Positions 1-6,519 are shown, numbered from the stretch's first letter. The stretch is DNA of 12,942 nt from Candidatus Zixiibacteriota bacterium (GCA_030642025.1 DAOWOO010000010.1:1-12942), one strand, 5' to 3'. Made by a program: numbers and translations. The notes: generated from the sequence alone by a model not told the origin.

Positions 1-1
1 G

Positions 2-742
2 GGGGCAATAATCGCCAACCATCTGGCCGGGAAATACAATGTTCCGGCGGTGATTGTTGATCCGGTTACGATTGATAATTTTTCGGATTATGCGCGAATC
101 TCAGGCGTTCCGGAGATAGTCCGTAAATGTCGCTCGCACGCGCTTAATATTAAAGAGGTCTGTCGTCGGGAGGCAACTAAAAAAGGCAAAAAGCTGGAGG
201 AGTGCAATTTTGTCGCTGTCCATATGGGCGGCGGGATATCGGTCGCCGCACTACGAAATGGTCTTATTGTCGATGTCAACGACGCTCTGCTTGGTATGGG
301 GCCATTTTCGCCCGATCGGGCCGGAGCACTGCCGATTGGCGGCCTGGTCTCGCTGGCATACTCCGGCAAGTACACCGAAAAAGAACTACTTAACAAATTG
401 TCGCGTGACTCCGGCCTAAAAGCCTATCTTGGTGAGGCTGATCTTCGCAAAGTGGAACAGATGATTGATAACGGTAATGACAAGGCCAAGTTATATTTCA
501 GCGCCATGGTTTATCAGATCGCCAAGGAAATCGGCTCTGTTGCGACGGTGTTGAAAGGCGATTTCGACGGTATCGTGCTTACCGGCGGTATAGCCAATTC
601 GAAACGACTGGTCGAAATGCTGAAGTCATACATTTCATTTCTGGGCAAAGTGATGGTTGTCCCCGGTGAATTTGAAATGGAGGCGCTGGCAGCAGGAGCA
701 CGACGAGTTCTTAATAACGAGGAAATTCCCAAAGAATATTAG
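2..742 (+). CDS. buk: Butyrate kinase, 5'-truncated by the window edge
   Basis: Acetokinase-family (ASKHA fold) enzyme that transfers phosphate from butyryl- or branched acyl-phosphate to ADP, giving the free acid and ATP in the cytoplasm. The reading frame is open from base 2, so the true start lies upstream. 246 residues are visible, and with a usual family length near 355 about the first 110 are missing. Visible butyrate-kinase signatures are GAIIAN at the very start, then AVIVDPVTID, ARISGVPEI, the glycine-rich HMGGGISV, GPFSPDRAGALP, SGKYTEKEL, the nucleotide-binding VLTGGIA, and PGEFEMEALAAGA near the C-terminus. A GTG at position 50 is an internal valine and not a start. The stop is 14 bases before the next gene, a phosphate butyryltransferase, which confirms the assignment. 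Whether it prefers butyrate or isobutyrate/isovalerate cannot be read from sequence. Confidence 0.95.
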   Translation, partial: GAIIANHLAGKYNVPAVIVDPVTIDNFSDYARISGVPEIVRKCRSHALNIKEVCRREATKKGKKLEECNFVAVHMGGGISVAALRNGLIVDVNDALLGMGPFSPDRAGALPIGGLVSLAYSGKYTEKELLNKLSRDSGLKAYLGEADLRKVEQMIDNGNDKAKLYFSAMVYQIAKEIGSVATVLKGDFDGIVLTGGIANSKRLVEMLKSYISFLGKVMVVPGEFEMEALAAGARRVLNNEEIPKEY

Positions 743-756
743 CTTACGGGTATATT

Positions 757-1722
757 ATGGCAATAACAATTGCAACCGAACCGATTACCTCATCGGATAT
801 GATAATCGCAATGGCAAAAAAACTCGCCTCGCAGGATCGAAAGCGAATGATTGCCGTGGCCGGGGCGCAGGATGTCGCCGTTATCGGCGCGCTTTCCTCG
901 GCCAACGCCGATGGGATTTTAGATGCCACTCTTTTCGGCAATCGGACCAAAATAAGGGAAATCGCCGATAAGGAGAAGATCGACATATCGCATCTCGACA
1001 TTATACACGAAACCGATGCTTCCGGGGTTGTTTTCGGAGCGGTCAAAATGGCCGCCGAGGGGCAGGCCGACGTGGTCATGAAAGGGTTTGTCTCAACCTC
1101 GGCGCTGCTAAAAACCGTACTTAATAAAGAGTTCAAGCTTCGAACGAAAAACACTCTGTCACATTGCGCCGTGCTCGATATACCCGGCTATCACAAACTT
1201 CTATCGATGACCGACGGCGGAATGGTGCCTGCTCCGGATAGAAAGCAGAAACTTCAGATTCTGGAGAATGCCGTACTGGTTGCCAGAGGACTGGGGCTTA
1301 GGCCGGTCAAAGTAGCCGTTTCCGGGGCGGTTGACCGGGTGTACGATGATATCCCGTCAACGGTCGAGTGCCGTGAATTCATGAAAGAGGTCACAAGTCT
1401 GAATCTCAATAATGTCGAAGTGCAGGGGCCGCTTACCCTGGATGCGGCGACCTCGAAAGAGATTGCCCGTAAGAAAAACATCGAGGGTCCGGTGGCCGGT
1501 GATGCCGATATTTACCTGGTCGATTCAATTGAAGAGTGCAATATCATCGTCAAATCGCTGATTAATTATATCGACGCTGTTTTTGCCGGGGTCATTGTCG
1601 GCGCCAGAGTGCCGGTAAGTCTGGTGTCGCGGACCGATACACTAAAAAATAAAAAGGCCTCAGTGTCAATCGCCTGCCTTCTGGCGGCCTATTACGAACA
1701 AACCGGCGGCATGGGCGTGTAG
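757..1722 (+). CDS. ptb: Phosphate butyryltransferase (first paralogue)
   Basis: Phosphotransacylase of the PTA/PTB family, which exchanges CoA for phosphate on butyryl-CoA or related acyl-CoA; the acyl-phosphate then goes to butyrate kinase. The product is 321 residues, close to the family's usual 300 or so, without membrane segments. Typical blocks are AVAGAQD near residue 35, ADVVMKGFVST, NTLSHCAVLDIPGYHKLLSMTD, VQGPLTLDAA, EGPVAGDADIYLVD, and the active-site block VSLVSRTDT with Ser291, Arg292 and Asp294. It starts 14 bases after buk with only a weak ribosome site (ACGGG), which suggests translational coupling, and it is 16 bases from a second paralogue. Gene order kinase then transferase is the reverse of clostridial ptb-buk. 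Confidence 0.93.
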   Translation: MAITIATEPITSSDMIIAMAKKLASQDRKRMIAVAGAQDVAVIGALSSANADGILDATLFGNRTKIREIADKEKIDISHLDIIHETDASGVVFGAVKMAAEGQADVVMKGFVSTSALLKTVLNKEFKLRTKNTLSHCAVLDIPGYHKLLSMTDGGMVPAPDRKQKLQILENAVLVARGLGLRPVKVAVSGAVDRVYDDIPSTVECREFMKEVTSLNLNNVEVQGPLTLDAATSKEIARKKNIEGPVAGDADIYLVDSIEECNIIVKSLINYIDAVFAGVIVGARVPVSLVSRTDTLKNKKASVSIACLLAAYYEQTGGMGV

Positions 1723-1738
1723 CAGAGGGGGTAAAGCT

Positions 1739-2683
1739 ATGAACATGATTAAATCATTCGGTGATCTGTCAAAAGAGACAAAGATAAAAGTCAGCAAGAA
1801 TCCTCGCCGCATGGGAGTAATCTGGCCGACCGATAAAAAATATATGGAAGCAGTCATTGATGCTGTCGATCAGGGGCTGGTCAAGGCCGTCCTGTTCGGG
1901 CCTACCGATATTATCCGGCAACTGGTTGCCGAAACCGATGTGGATAGTTTCGGATCTGATTCCGGTACAGTCGGGTTTACCGTAAATGATGCCGACTCAC
2001 CGGAAAAGGCCGCCCGTGAGGCCATGAAACTGGCCGCTGATGGTGAACTGGATTTCCTCCTGAAGGGTGATATTGTCACTCGTGATTTTATCAATATGAT
2101 GTATGATGACGAAACCGGTTTTATGTCAGGGAAAGACCTTGTGACGCATATCGGCATGATGCAAACCGACCGCTATCATAAACTTATGTTTATCACTGAT
2201 GGCGCTGTCAATTGTGATCCCGACGCCGGCAAAAAAATACAAATTATTCAAAATGCGGCCTCGGTGGTCAAATCACTCGGCGTTGAAACCCCCAAGGTGG
2301 CTCTTCTGGCGGCCGTGGAGGCGATCTATCCGGCCGTGCCGGTTACCATGGAAGAAGCCGCCATTGCCAAGATGTCCGACCGGGGGCAGATCAAGGGCGT
2401 GGTGGTTGATGGACCGCTCTCTTTCGACGTGGCGATAAGCGAGGAGGTCGCTCATTCCAAGGGAATCACCAACTCGCCGGTGGCGGGGGATACCGATATA
2501 TTTGTTCCGCCGAACATGGAAACGGCCAACGGGGTCTATAAGGCGATGGTGATGTATGCCGGGGTCAGCGCCGCGGCCGTTATTTATGGCGCCAGGGTGC
2601 CGATTGCGACCGCCTCGATGGTGGATTCGTCGAGAAACATCCTGAATTCGATCACCCTCGGTGCATTTCTGACAAAAAGTTAA
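1739..2683 (+). CDS. Phosphate butyryltransferase-like protein (second, divergent paralogue)
   Basis: A second PTA/PTB-family protein (314 residues) directly behind the first, with its own ribosome site (AGAGGGGG before ATG). Shared blocks are DFLLKGDIVTRDF, LVTHIGMM, DRYHKLMFITDGAVN, VVDGPLSFDVAIS, NSPVAGDTDIFVPPNMETANG and GARVPIA. The C-terminal active-site block, SRTD in the upstream paralogue, reads SMVD here: Ser293 is kept but the conserved arginine is Met294. In phosphotransacetylases this Ser-Arg pair lies in the CoA/phosphate site, so the paralogue may have another acyl preference, act as a heteromeric partner of the first, or be weakly active. Those are inferences. Family and operon membership are secure; the exact substrate is not. 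Confidence 0.85.
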   Translation: MNMIKSFGDLSKETKIKVSKNPRRMGVIWPTDKKYMEAVIDAVDQGLVKAVLFGPTDIIRQLVAETDVDSFGSDSGTVGFTVNDADSPEKAAREAMKLAADGELDFLLKGDIVTRDFINMMYDDETGFMSGKDLVTHIGMMQTDRYHKLMFITDGAVNCDPDAGKKIQIIQNAASVVKSLGVETPKVALLAAVEAIYPAVPVTMEEAAIAKMSDRGQIKGVVVDGPLSFDVAISEEVAHSKGITNSPVAGDTDIFVPPNMETANGVYKAMVMYAGVSAAAVIYGARVPIATASMVDSSRNILNSITLGAFLTKS

Positions 2684-2704
2684 CCACTCTCACCTGATTT
2701 TACA

Positions 2705-2747
2705 GAGCCTGCACATATCTGATAATGCAAAGAACAGGCTCCTTTTT
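2705..2747 (+). terminator. Intrinsic terminator of the buk-ptb-ptb operon
   Basis: GAGCCTG at 2705-2711 pairs with CAGGCTC at 2735-2741 and is followed by CTTTTT. The loop is long (23 bases), so this is weaker than a textbook terminator, but it sits 22 bases after the stop codon of the last gene. Confidence 0.6.
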
Positions 2748-2807
2748 ATGACACTACGATTAGTACAACCTGTATTGGTAAGGGTATGGGGAACCGGCCA
2801 TACTATT

Positions 2808-2838
2808 TTGATGATATTACTATCATATTCTGGATAAT
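2808..2838 (+). promoter_or_regulatory. Possible promoter for the four-cysteine small protein
   Basis: TTGATG at 2808-2813 and GATAAT at 2833-2838, spaced 19 bases, in the AT-rich part of the gap between the Ptb operon terminator and the next gene. The spacing is slightly long and the -35 is imperfect, so this is only a candidate. Confidence 0.25.
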
Positions 2839-2920
2839 TTTATATCAATTTTGGATATTTCCTTAAGATCAACGGACCGTCGTCGATAAAAAGGGAAATT
2901 ACTCATACGGGGGCGAAACC

Positions 2921-3163
2921 GTGAGAAAATGTGAATTCATTCAGACATGCCGCTTTCTTCAAGATAAACAAACTCTCTGGCCTGAGGTGGCTTTCAGGAT
3001 CAAGAGAAAATACTGTCTTAATGATCCCTCACAGTGCGCCAGGTATATGATTGCAAAGGAACTGGGTGGAAAAGTTCCTTCCGGCCTGTTTCCCAGTCAG
3101 AGAGAGACCGCTCGCAGATTCCTGGAAAAATTGGCCGAGACCGTGGAGAAATCTGACGAATAA
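2921..3163 (+). CDS. Small conserved four-cysteine protein, function unknown
   Basis: An 80-residue cytoplasmic protein without signal peptide or membrane segment. It has two cysteine pairs, Cys4-X5-Cys10 and Cys32-X6-Cys39, and a following YMIAKELG...VPSGLFPSQ stretch. The arrangement (CEFI..C near the start, then KYC....QCARYM) resembles short proteins I have seen across several bacterial phyla, alone or attached to signalling proteins, with no function I can name. The cysteines could bind a metal or an iron-sulfur cluster, but that is inference. The start is a GTG preceded by the purine-rich CGGGGGCG at 2908-2915. It stands alone between an operon terminator and msrA. A shift to the in-frame alternatives would remove Cys4, which supports the GTG start. 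Confidence 0.7.
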   Translation: MRKCEFIQTCRFLQDKQTLWPEVAFRIKRKYCLNDPSQCARYMIAKELGGKVPSGLFPSQRETARRFLEKLAETVEKSDE

Positions 3164-3171
3164 CATATCAT

Positions 3172-3187
3172 TGGGGCATTTGCCCCA
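3172..3187. other. Perfect inverted repeat after the small cysteine protein
   Basis: TGGGGCA at 3172-3178 and TGCCCCA at 3181-3187 form a compact hairpin 8 bases after the stop codon. No T-tract follows, so it is either a weak or Rho-assisted transcript end or an RNA-stabilising 3' hairpin. Confidence 0.5.
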
Positions 3188-3196
3188 CCATCCCGA

Positions 3197-3225
3197 TTGA
3201 CATCCCCATAATTTCGGCACATTCT
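3197..3225 (+). promoter_or_regulatory. Candidate promoter for msrA
   Basis: A perfect TTGACA at 3197-3202 followed after 17 bases by CATTCT at 3220-3225, a poor -10 that keeps the A, T and final T of the consensus. It lies 51 bases before the first possible msrA start. Confidence 0.35.
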
Positions 3226-3276
3226 CACCTGATTGATGTTATGATAAGCATAAATATGGAGAATATCTAAAAACGT

Positions 3277-3861
3277 ATGGCTTGTTCCGGAGCAGCCGTT
3301 TTGATAATTATCTTATGCACTATTAATCCGGCACTGTCGGAGAACTGCCGGAAGGCCGGAGATAACGAGATTACGGGGAGTCAGAAAATGCAGACAGCAA
3401 TATTTGCGGCCGGGTGCTTCTGGGGCGTGGAAGCCGCCTTTCGACAGGTTGACGGCGTAATATCCACGCGGGTTGGTTACACTGGTGGAAATGTGGAAAA
3501 TCCCGCCTATCAGGATGTTTGTACCGGGCAAACCGGTCATGCCGAAGCGGTTGAGATTAAATTTGATCCAACTCGGGTCACGTATGATGAACTTCTGGCC
3601 GTTTTCTGGGAATGTCACGACCCCACCACATTGAATCGGCAGGGACCTGATTTCGGCACTCAATACCGTTCAGTGGTTTTTTACATCGATAACTCACAAA
3701 AAGAGGCCGCAGAAAACTCAATGAAGATGATGGAGACGGGGAATAAATACAATCGCCCGATTGTGACCGAGATAATCGAAGCCGGGCCGTTTTACGAGGC
3801 CGAACAGTACCATCAGCAGTACCTTGAGAAACAGGGCAAATCTTCCTGTCGGATAAAATAA
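3277..3861 (+). CDS. msrA: Peptide methionine (S)-S-oxide reductase MsrA
   Basis: Reduces the S epimer of methionine sulfoxide in proteins and free methionine, repairing oxidative damage. The hallmark GCFWG has the catalytic Cys47 (numbering from the first ATG); GVEAAFRQVDGV, VGYTGG, HAEAVEIKFDP, ECHDPT, GTQYRS and YHQQYLEKQ follow, and Cys191 near the C-terminus is a likely resolving cysteine. Two starts are possible. The ATG at 3277 gives 194 residues with a hydrophobic leader (AAVLIIILCTINPALS) like a weak signal peptide lacking basic N-terminal residues. The ATG at 3388 has a much better ribosome site (GGGGAG, 7 bases upstream) and gives a 157-residue cytoplasmic enzyme of normal length. 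I report the longer frame, but 3388 may be the main start. No msrB is fused or adjacent. Confidence 0.95.
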   Translation: MACSGAAVLIIILCTINPALSENCRKAGDNEITGSQKMQTAIFAAGCFWGVEAAFRQVDGVISTRVGYTGGNVENPAYQDVCTGQTGHAEAVEIKFDPTRVTYDELLAVFWECHDPTTLNRQGPDFGTQYRSVVFYIDNSQKEAAENSMKMMETGNKYNRPIVTEIIEAGPFYEAEQYHQQYLEKQGKSSCRIK

Positions 3862-3878
3862 CGACTTAACTGAACAGC

Positions 3879-3898
3879 CCCGATGGAAGACTATCGGG
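3879..3898. other. Hairpin downstream of msrA
   Basis: CCCGAT at 3879-3884 and ATCGGG at 3893-3898 enclose an 8-base loop, 18 bases after the msrA stop. There is no T-tract, so it is a possible weak transcript end or 3' stabiliser. Confidence 0.4.
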
Positions 3899-3953
3899 AC
3901 CCTAATAATGTATATATTATGGATTTTTTATCGTTTGAAAACAACTCGAATAG

Positions 3954-3959
3954 TATAAT
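3954..3959 (+). promoter_or_regulatory. Consensus -10 box directly upstream of a start codon
   Basis: A perfect TATAAT lies so close to the ATG at 3967 that transcription would begin at about 3966, leaving almost no 5' leader. The -35 at normal spacing is poor (TCGTTT at 3931-3936), while a better TTGAAA at 3935-3940 is too close. Confidence 0.4.
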
Positions 3960-3966
3960 AGGAAGG

Positions 3967-4482
3967 ATGCGATTAACAAGATTAATATTGATTTTGAGTA
4001 TTCTTGCTGTTTTCGGCCCATTGGTTTCAGCAGACATATCCGATAGCCTGCCTGATACAGTCAGTATATCAAGTAAAACGATTCAGTTCGACAGCCTGCC
4101 TGAGATCGGTACGGTGATGGCGCCGAAAATTATCGAAAAAGCGGAAAGCCCGTTTATATTGCTGACATCCTCATCATTGGCCCAAAAGGCCTTCAGTATT
4201 TCCGTTGACGGAATTGATTATATGTTCTGCATCAACCACGCCGACACGGTTGTATATATTGATACCAGGGATACCGCCTTTGTAACGCCGGAGGGTGTGA
4301 AAGTTAACATGCCGCTGTCGGAGGTGCTCAAACGTTCCGACAGAAAACTGTACTGCGAGACCGGTTGGGCGCATGTAGTTATCCTTCCGTCCGGCTGGAG
4401 GGCGGCGTTTACGGTCGGATACACCATGACCGAACATGAACCTGCTCCCGAAGCCCCGGTGGAGTGGCTTTTTAGAAGGTAG
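3967..4482 (+). CDS. Secreted protein of unknown function
   Basis: A 171-residue protein with an N-terminal signal peptide: basic MRLTR, a hydrophobic core ILILSILAVFGPLV and a likely cleavage after VSA at about residue 22, with no lipobox. The mature part is polar, with a short repeated motif (DSLPDT, then DSLPEI), a central beta-rich stretch, TPEGVKVNMPLSEVLKRS, and a C-terminal GWAHVVILPSGWRAAF segment. That last pattern, a small domain ending in a LPSGW-type strand, resembles uncharacterised periplasmic proteins, but I cannot name a family. The frame is open to an earlier ATG at 3883, but that would bury the signal peptide behind 28 polar residues, so 3967 is preferred. AGGAAGG abuts the start codon with no normal spacer. 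It converges on the transporter at 4522-5402. Confidence 0.7.
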   Translation: MRLTRLILILSILAVFGPLVSADISDSLPDTVSISSKTIQFDSLPEIGTVMAPKIIEKAESPFILLTSSSLAQKAFSISVDGIDYMFCINHADTVVYIDTRDTAFVTPEGVKVNMPLSEVLKRSDRKLYCETGWAHVVILPSGWRAAFTVGYTMTEHEPAPEAPVEWLFRR

Positions 4483-4521
4483 ATTGTTTCTCTCAATTTC
4501 AACGTCATACAACTATTGTTT

Positions 4522-5402
4522 TTATTTCTTTAACCCTACCGGCAGGCCGGAGATAACCAGCGCCGCAAAGACAAACAAACCGCCAACAGCGGCGTGAGTT
4601 CTGAAAATCTCGCCTCCGATTGTCCAGGCGAATATCCCGGCGAAAACCGGCTCCAGGGAAAAATCAATGATACCCGAAGCGGCGAACGAATCTTCTGCGC
4701 CAGCATCTGAATAATAAACGCCGAAAGAGTGGCGAATAAAGCCAAAAAAACAATTGTCGCCAGTGCCGGCATGGAGCCGCATGTGAGCGGTAGATCGAAT
4801 ACCAATGCCATTATCAGGCTTAAAAGTCCGACAATCAAAAACTGCTGACAGCTTATCACAAACGGATCGATACCGCTCCTGATATATTTATCGGTATATA
4901 GAAGGTGCAAAGCATAGGTCATGGCCGCTATCAAAGTCAGCATGTCGCCGGTGTTGACATCGGTCAAACCGCCGGTTAATATCCACAGGCCTATCAGGGC
5001 CACTGCCGAGGCGACAATTTCCATGATGGTCGGCCTGCGCTTGAAAATGGTCCTCAAAAAAAGCGGGACAAAGGCCACAAACAGACCGGTAATGAACCCG
5101 GAATTTGACGCTGTGGTTATCCCCAGCCCGACCGTCTGGCTGATATACAACGTCCAGATAATCAGGGCCAGGAAGGCGCCCTGTTTCAAATCTTTAATAA
5201 CCGATCGGCCTGAAAGAAGCAGGTAAGCCAGGAGAATCAGACCAGCCAGAAGGAAACGATAAGCAACCAAGACCACCGGGTCGATATCATCGAGCGCCCC
5301 CTTGACCAGAAAAAACGTCGACCCCCATATGGCGGCGGCATAAAACAGCCCCAGATCGGCCAGGTATTTTCTCCGGCAGGATGGTTCTTTCGCGGCTGTC
5401 AT
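4522..5402 (-). CDS. EamA/DMT-family transporter, frameshifted near the C-terminus
   Basis: Drug/metabolite-transporter family permease with about ten membrane helices in two EamA halves, probably an exporter of small metabolites or amino acids. The first half starts LADLGLFYAAAIWGSTFFLVKGAL, with ASNSGFITGLFVAFVPLF typical of the family. The uninterrupted frame (4536-5402, 288 residues) ends in a non-hydrophobic tail rich in Ser, Arg and Pro after SPLRVSLIF. The neighbouring frame continues the family's signature SLEPVFAGIFAW, then the last helix (AAVGGLFVFAALVISGLPVG), to a stop at 4522. One extra base in the A5 run at 4659-4663 (T5 on the coding strand) would join them into a normal 293-residue protein. 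This is either a true frameshift or a homopolymer sequencing error. The start follows GGAAGG with no spacer. Confidence 0.85.
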
Positions 5403-5436
5403 CCTTCCATAATGAATAAAGTCGGCTGGTTGTCAA
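5403..5436 (-). promoter_or_regulatory. Promoter for a leaderless transporter mRNA
   Basis: On the minus strand, a perfect TTGACA (5431-5436) is followed after 16 bases by CATTAT (5409-5414). The -10 is separated from the ATG at 5402 only by GGAAGG, which puts the predicted transcription start on the A of the start codon. Confidence 0.55.
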
Positions 5437-5465
5437 ACAGATTTTGTATCAATAATTATTCTCTA

Positions 5466-5651
5466 TTGTGTATAAAGATATTTCCGAAATTCGACAATGC
5501 TGTTAGGAATGCCGAAAAATGAACAATAATCTGCCGAATCATGCTTGCGGGTCGAACCGGGATGGTAATTACTAAGCCCGCCCCGGTGCCTGCGGCTGAA
5601 TATAATTAGCAGGTCAAAGGGTTGGTTTATCTTCGCCCTTTGACCTTTTTT
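5466..5651 (+). ncRNA. Candidate small RNA ending in a strong terminator
   Basis: No plus-strand coding gene lies between 4482 and 5611, yet an excellent plus-strand terminator ends at 5651. A promoter-like TTGTCA (5430-5435) with AATTAT (5454-5459, 18-base spacing) would start a transcript near 5466, about 185 bases long. Its GC-rich middle can form two interleaved stems: GCGGG 5547-5551 with CCCGC 5577-5581, and ACCGGG 5556-5561 with CCCGGT 5582-5587, an H-type pseudoknot. I do not recognise a known RNA family. The 5' end is a guess. Confidence 0.35.
5611..5651 (+). terminator. Strong intrinsic terminator without an obvious upstream gene
   Basis: An 11-base perfect stem, AGGTCAAAGGG (5611-5621) with CCCTTTGACCT (5636-5646), has a 14-base loop and a run of six T at 5646-5651. 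On the opposite strand there is no T-run, so it acts on plus-strand transcripts. Confidence 0.85.
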
Positions 5652-5691
5652 ATTATAGATTGTACCAAAATCATATTATTTTTATTTATAT

Positions 5692-5711
5692 GTTGTCTAA
5701 TTCAAGACAAC
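5692..5711. repeat. Short perfect inverted repeat
   Basis: GTTGTCT (5692-5698) and AGACAAC (5705-5711) are separated by six bases in an AT-rich noncoding stretch, with no T-tract. It could be an operator or an RNA hairpin; no regulator can be assigned. Confidence 0.4.
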
Positions 5712-5806
5712 GTTCGATTATATAATTGCATGATAACTTAGATATGACTAATGCCGTTCGAATAATTTTATGCATTTGATCATGAGTAAGATAAAGAAGC
5801 CAAACA

Positions 5807-5869
5807 ATGACAATTAAAAAGGGAGAAAAGCTGGTAATCATAGGTTGCGGCTGAGCAGGTTCTGCATAA
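5807..5869 (+). pseudogene. Possible relic of a Rossmann-fold protein N-terminus
   Basis: From an ATG at 5807 the frame reads MTIKKGEKLVIIGCG, then TGA (5852-5854), AGSA, then TAA (5867-5869). The segment looks like the first beta strand and glycine-rich loop (GxGxxG) of an FAD- or NAD-binding oxidoreductase, with a stop inside the loop. Nothing recognisable continues in any frame before the next gene starts at 5927. It may be a gene remnant. It also resembles the first residues of the downstream gene (KKVAIVGCGA), so a partial duplication is another option. It is short enough to be chance. Confidence 0.3.
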
Positions 5870-5926
5870 ACTAAGGAAATAAGTGTTTTTAATTGAACAA
5901 TGTACAACTGGTACTGGAGGTTTGAC

Positions 5927-6274
5927 ATGAAAAAAGTCGCCATAGTCGGTTGTGGTGCGTACATGGATTCCGGTTACGGCTGTCCGGGTGAGTGGAGATG
6001 CCTGAAGGCCGCTGCGATGGGAGAAGGCAAATTCGAGGAGCCTTATCAGGTCGTGGCTTTTGTAAAATGCGAGTGCCCGGGACGATCAGTAGTGCCAAAT
6101 CTCAGCATGTCTTTTAAGCTATCCGAAACGAAACCGGATGAGATTCGTCTATCAAGTTGCCTTGTGAATTCTAAACCCGGCTGCCCCTATGCCAAACCCG
6201 AGGAATTAGCTGCTATCATGGAAAAAAAGACCGGCATTAAAGTGGTCCTGGGAACGCACGAATACCACTTATGA
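5927..6274 (+). CDS. CGGC-domain protein (cysteine-rich, putative metal-binding)
   Basis: A 115-residue soluble protein that fits the CGGC-domain family, whose members are small, cysteine-rich, thought to bind metal and of unknown role. Landmarks in order: MKKVAIVGCG start, Cys9, Cys19-Pro-Gly, Cys25, the central CECPGR (Cys48, Cys50) in place of the namesake CGGC, LSSCLV (Cys78), GCPYAKPEEL (Cys86) and the C-terminal VVLGTHEYH, a family hallmark. The central motif has lost a residue pair (CEC for CGGC), so metal geometry may differ. The ATG at 5927 is chosen over 5900 because TGGAGG lies six bases before it and the protein then starts with the family's usual strand. It appears monocistronic. 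Confidence 0.75.
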   Translation: MKKVAIVGCGAYMDSGYGCPGEWRCLKAAAMGEGKFEEPYQVVAFVKCECPGRSVVPNLSMSFKLSETKPDEIRLSSCLVNSKPGCPYAKPEELAAIMEKKTGIKVVLGTHEYHL

Positions 6275-6333
6275 TTATATGCCGGATTGTCTGGCAAATA
6301 GAATAGATATAGTCCTTTTTCTGGCATAATCAT
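6271..6333. repeat. Imperfect long-armed inverted repeat after the CGGC gene
   Basis: ATGATTATATGCC (6271-6283, overlapping the stop codon) and GGCATAATCAT (6323-6333) are complementary apart from a two-base AT bulge. A smaller hairpin, GCCGG with CTGGC, lies inside. There is no T-tract after it, so a role as 3' end structure is possible but unproven. Confidence 0.35.
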
Positions 6334-6435
6334 GCGGTTGCATAGCTGATGGATTGATATGTATAGCCCGCAAAAAATTGCCTGCAAAAATTACTTGCTT
6401 AATCTGCTCTCAGCCTCTATCATTTCCGACTGACC

Positions 6436-6465
6436 TTGTCCGGTATGCGGATAAGGCCGTATAAT
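6436..6465 (+). promoter_or_regulatory. Promoter of the repeat lipoprotein gene
   Basis: TTGTCC at 6436-6441 and a perfect TATAAT at 6460-6465 with 18-base spacing. Transcription would start near 6472, giving a 48-base leader with a strong ribosome site (CAGGAGG at 6507-6513) before the ATG at 6520. Confidence 0.6.
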
Positions 6466-6519
6466 ATGAGTTAAAAAGAAATGCCAATAAATGTAATTTT
6501 AACGTACAGGAGGATTTCA

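Noticed and set aside
5547..5590. tRNA-like GGTTCGA on the minus strand
   Set aside because: The motif resembles a T-loop but the flanking five-base stem does not pair, and no acceptor, D or anticodon arms can be built around it.
5852..5866. In-frame TGA followed by GCAGGTTCTGC, like the tip of a bacterial SECIS element
   Set aside because: The small hairpin begins directly after the TGA, not at the roughly 11-base distance seen in bacterial SECIS elements, and the frame ends at a TAA five codons later. No selenoprotein.
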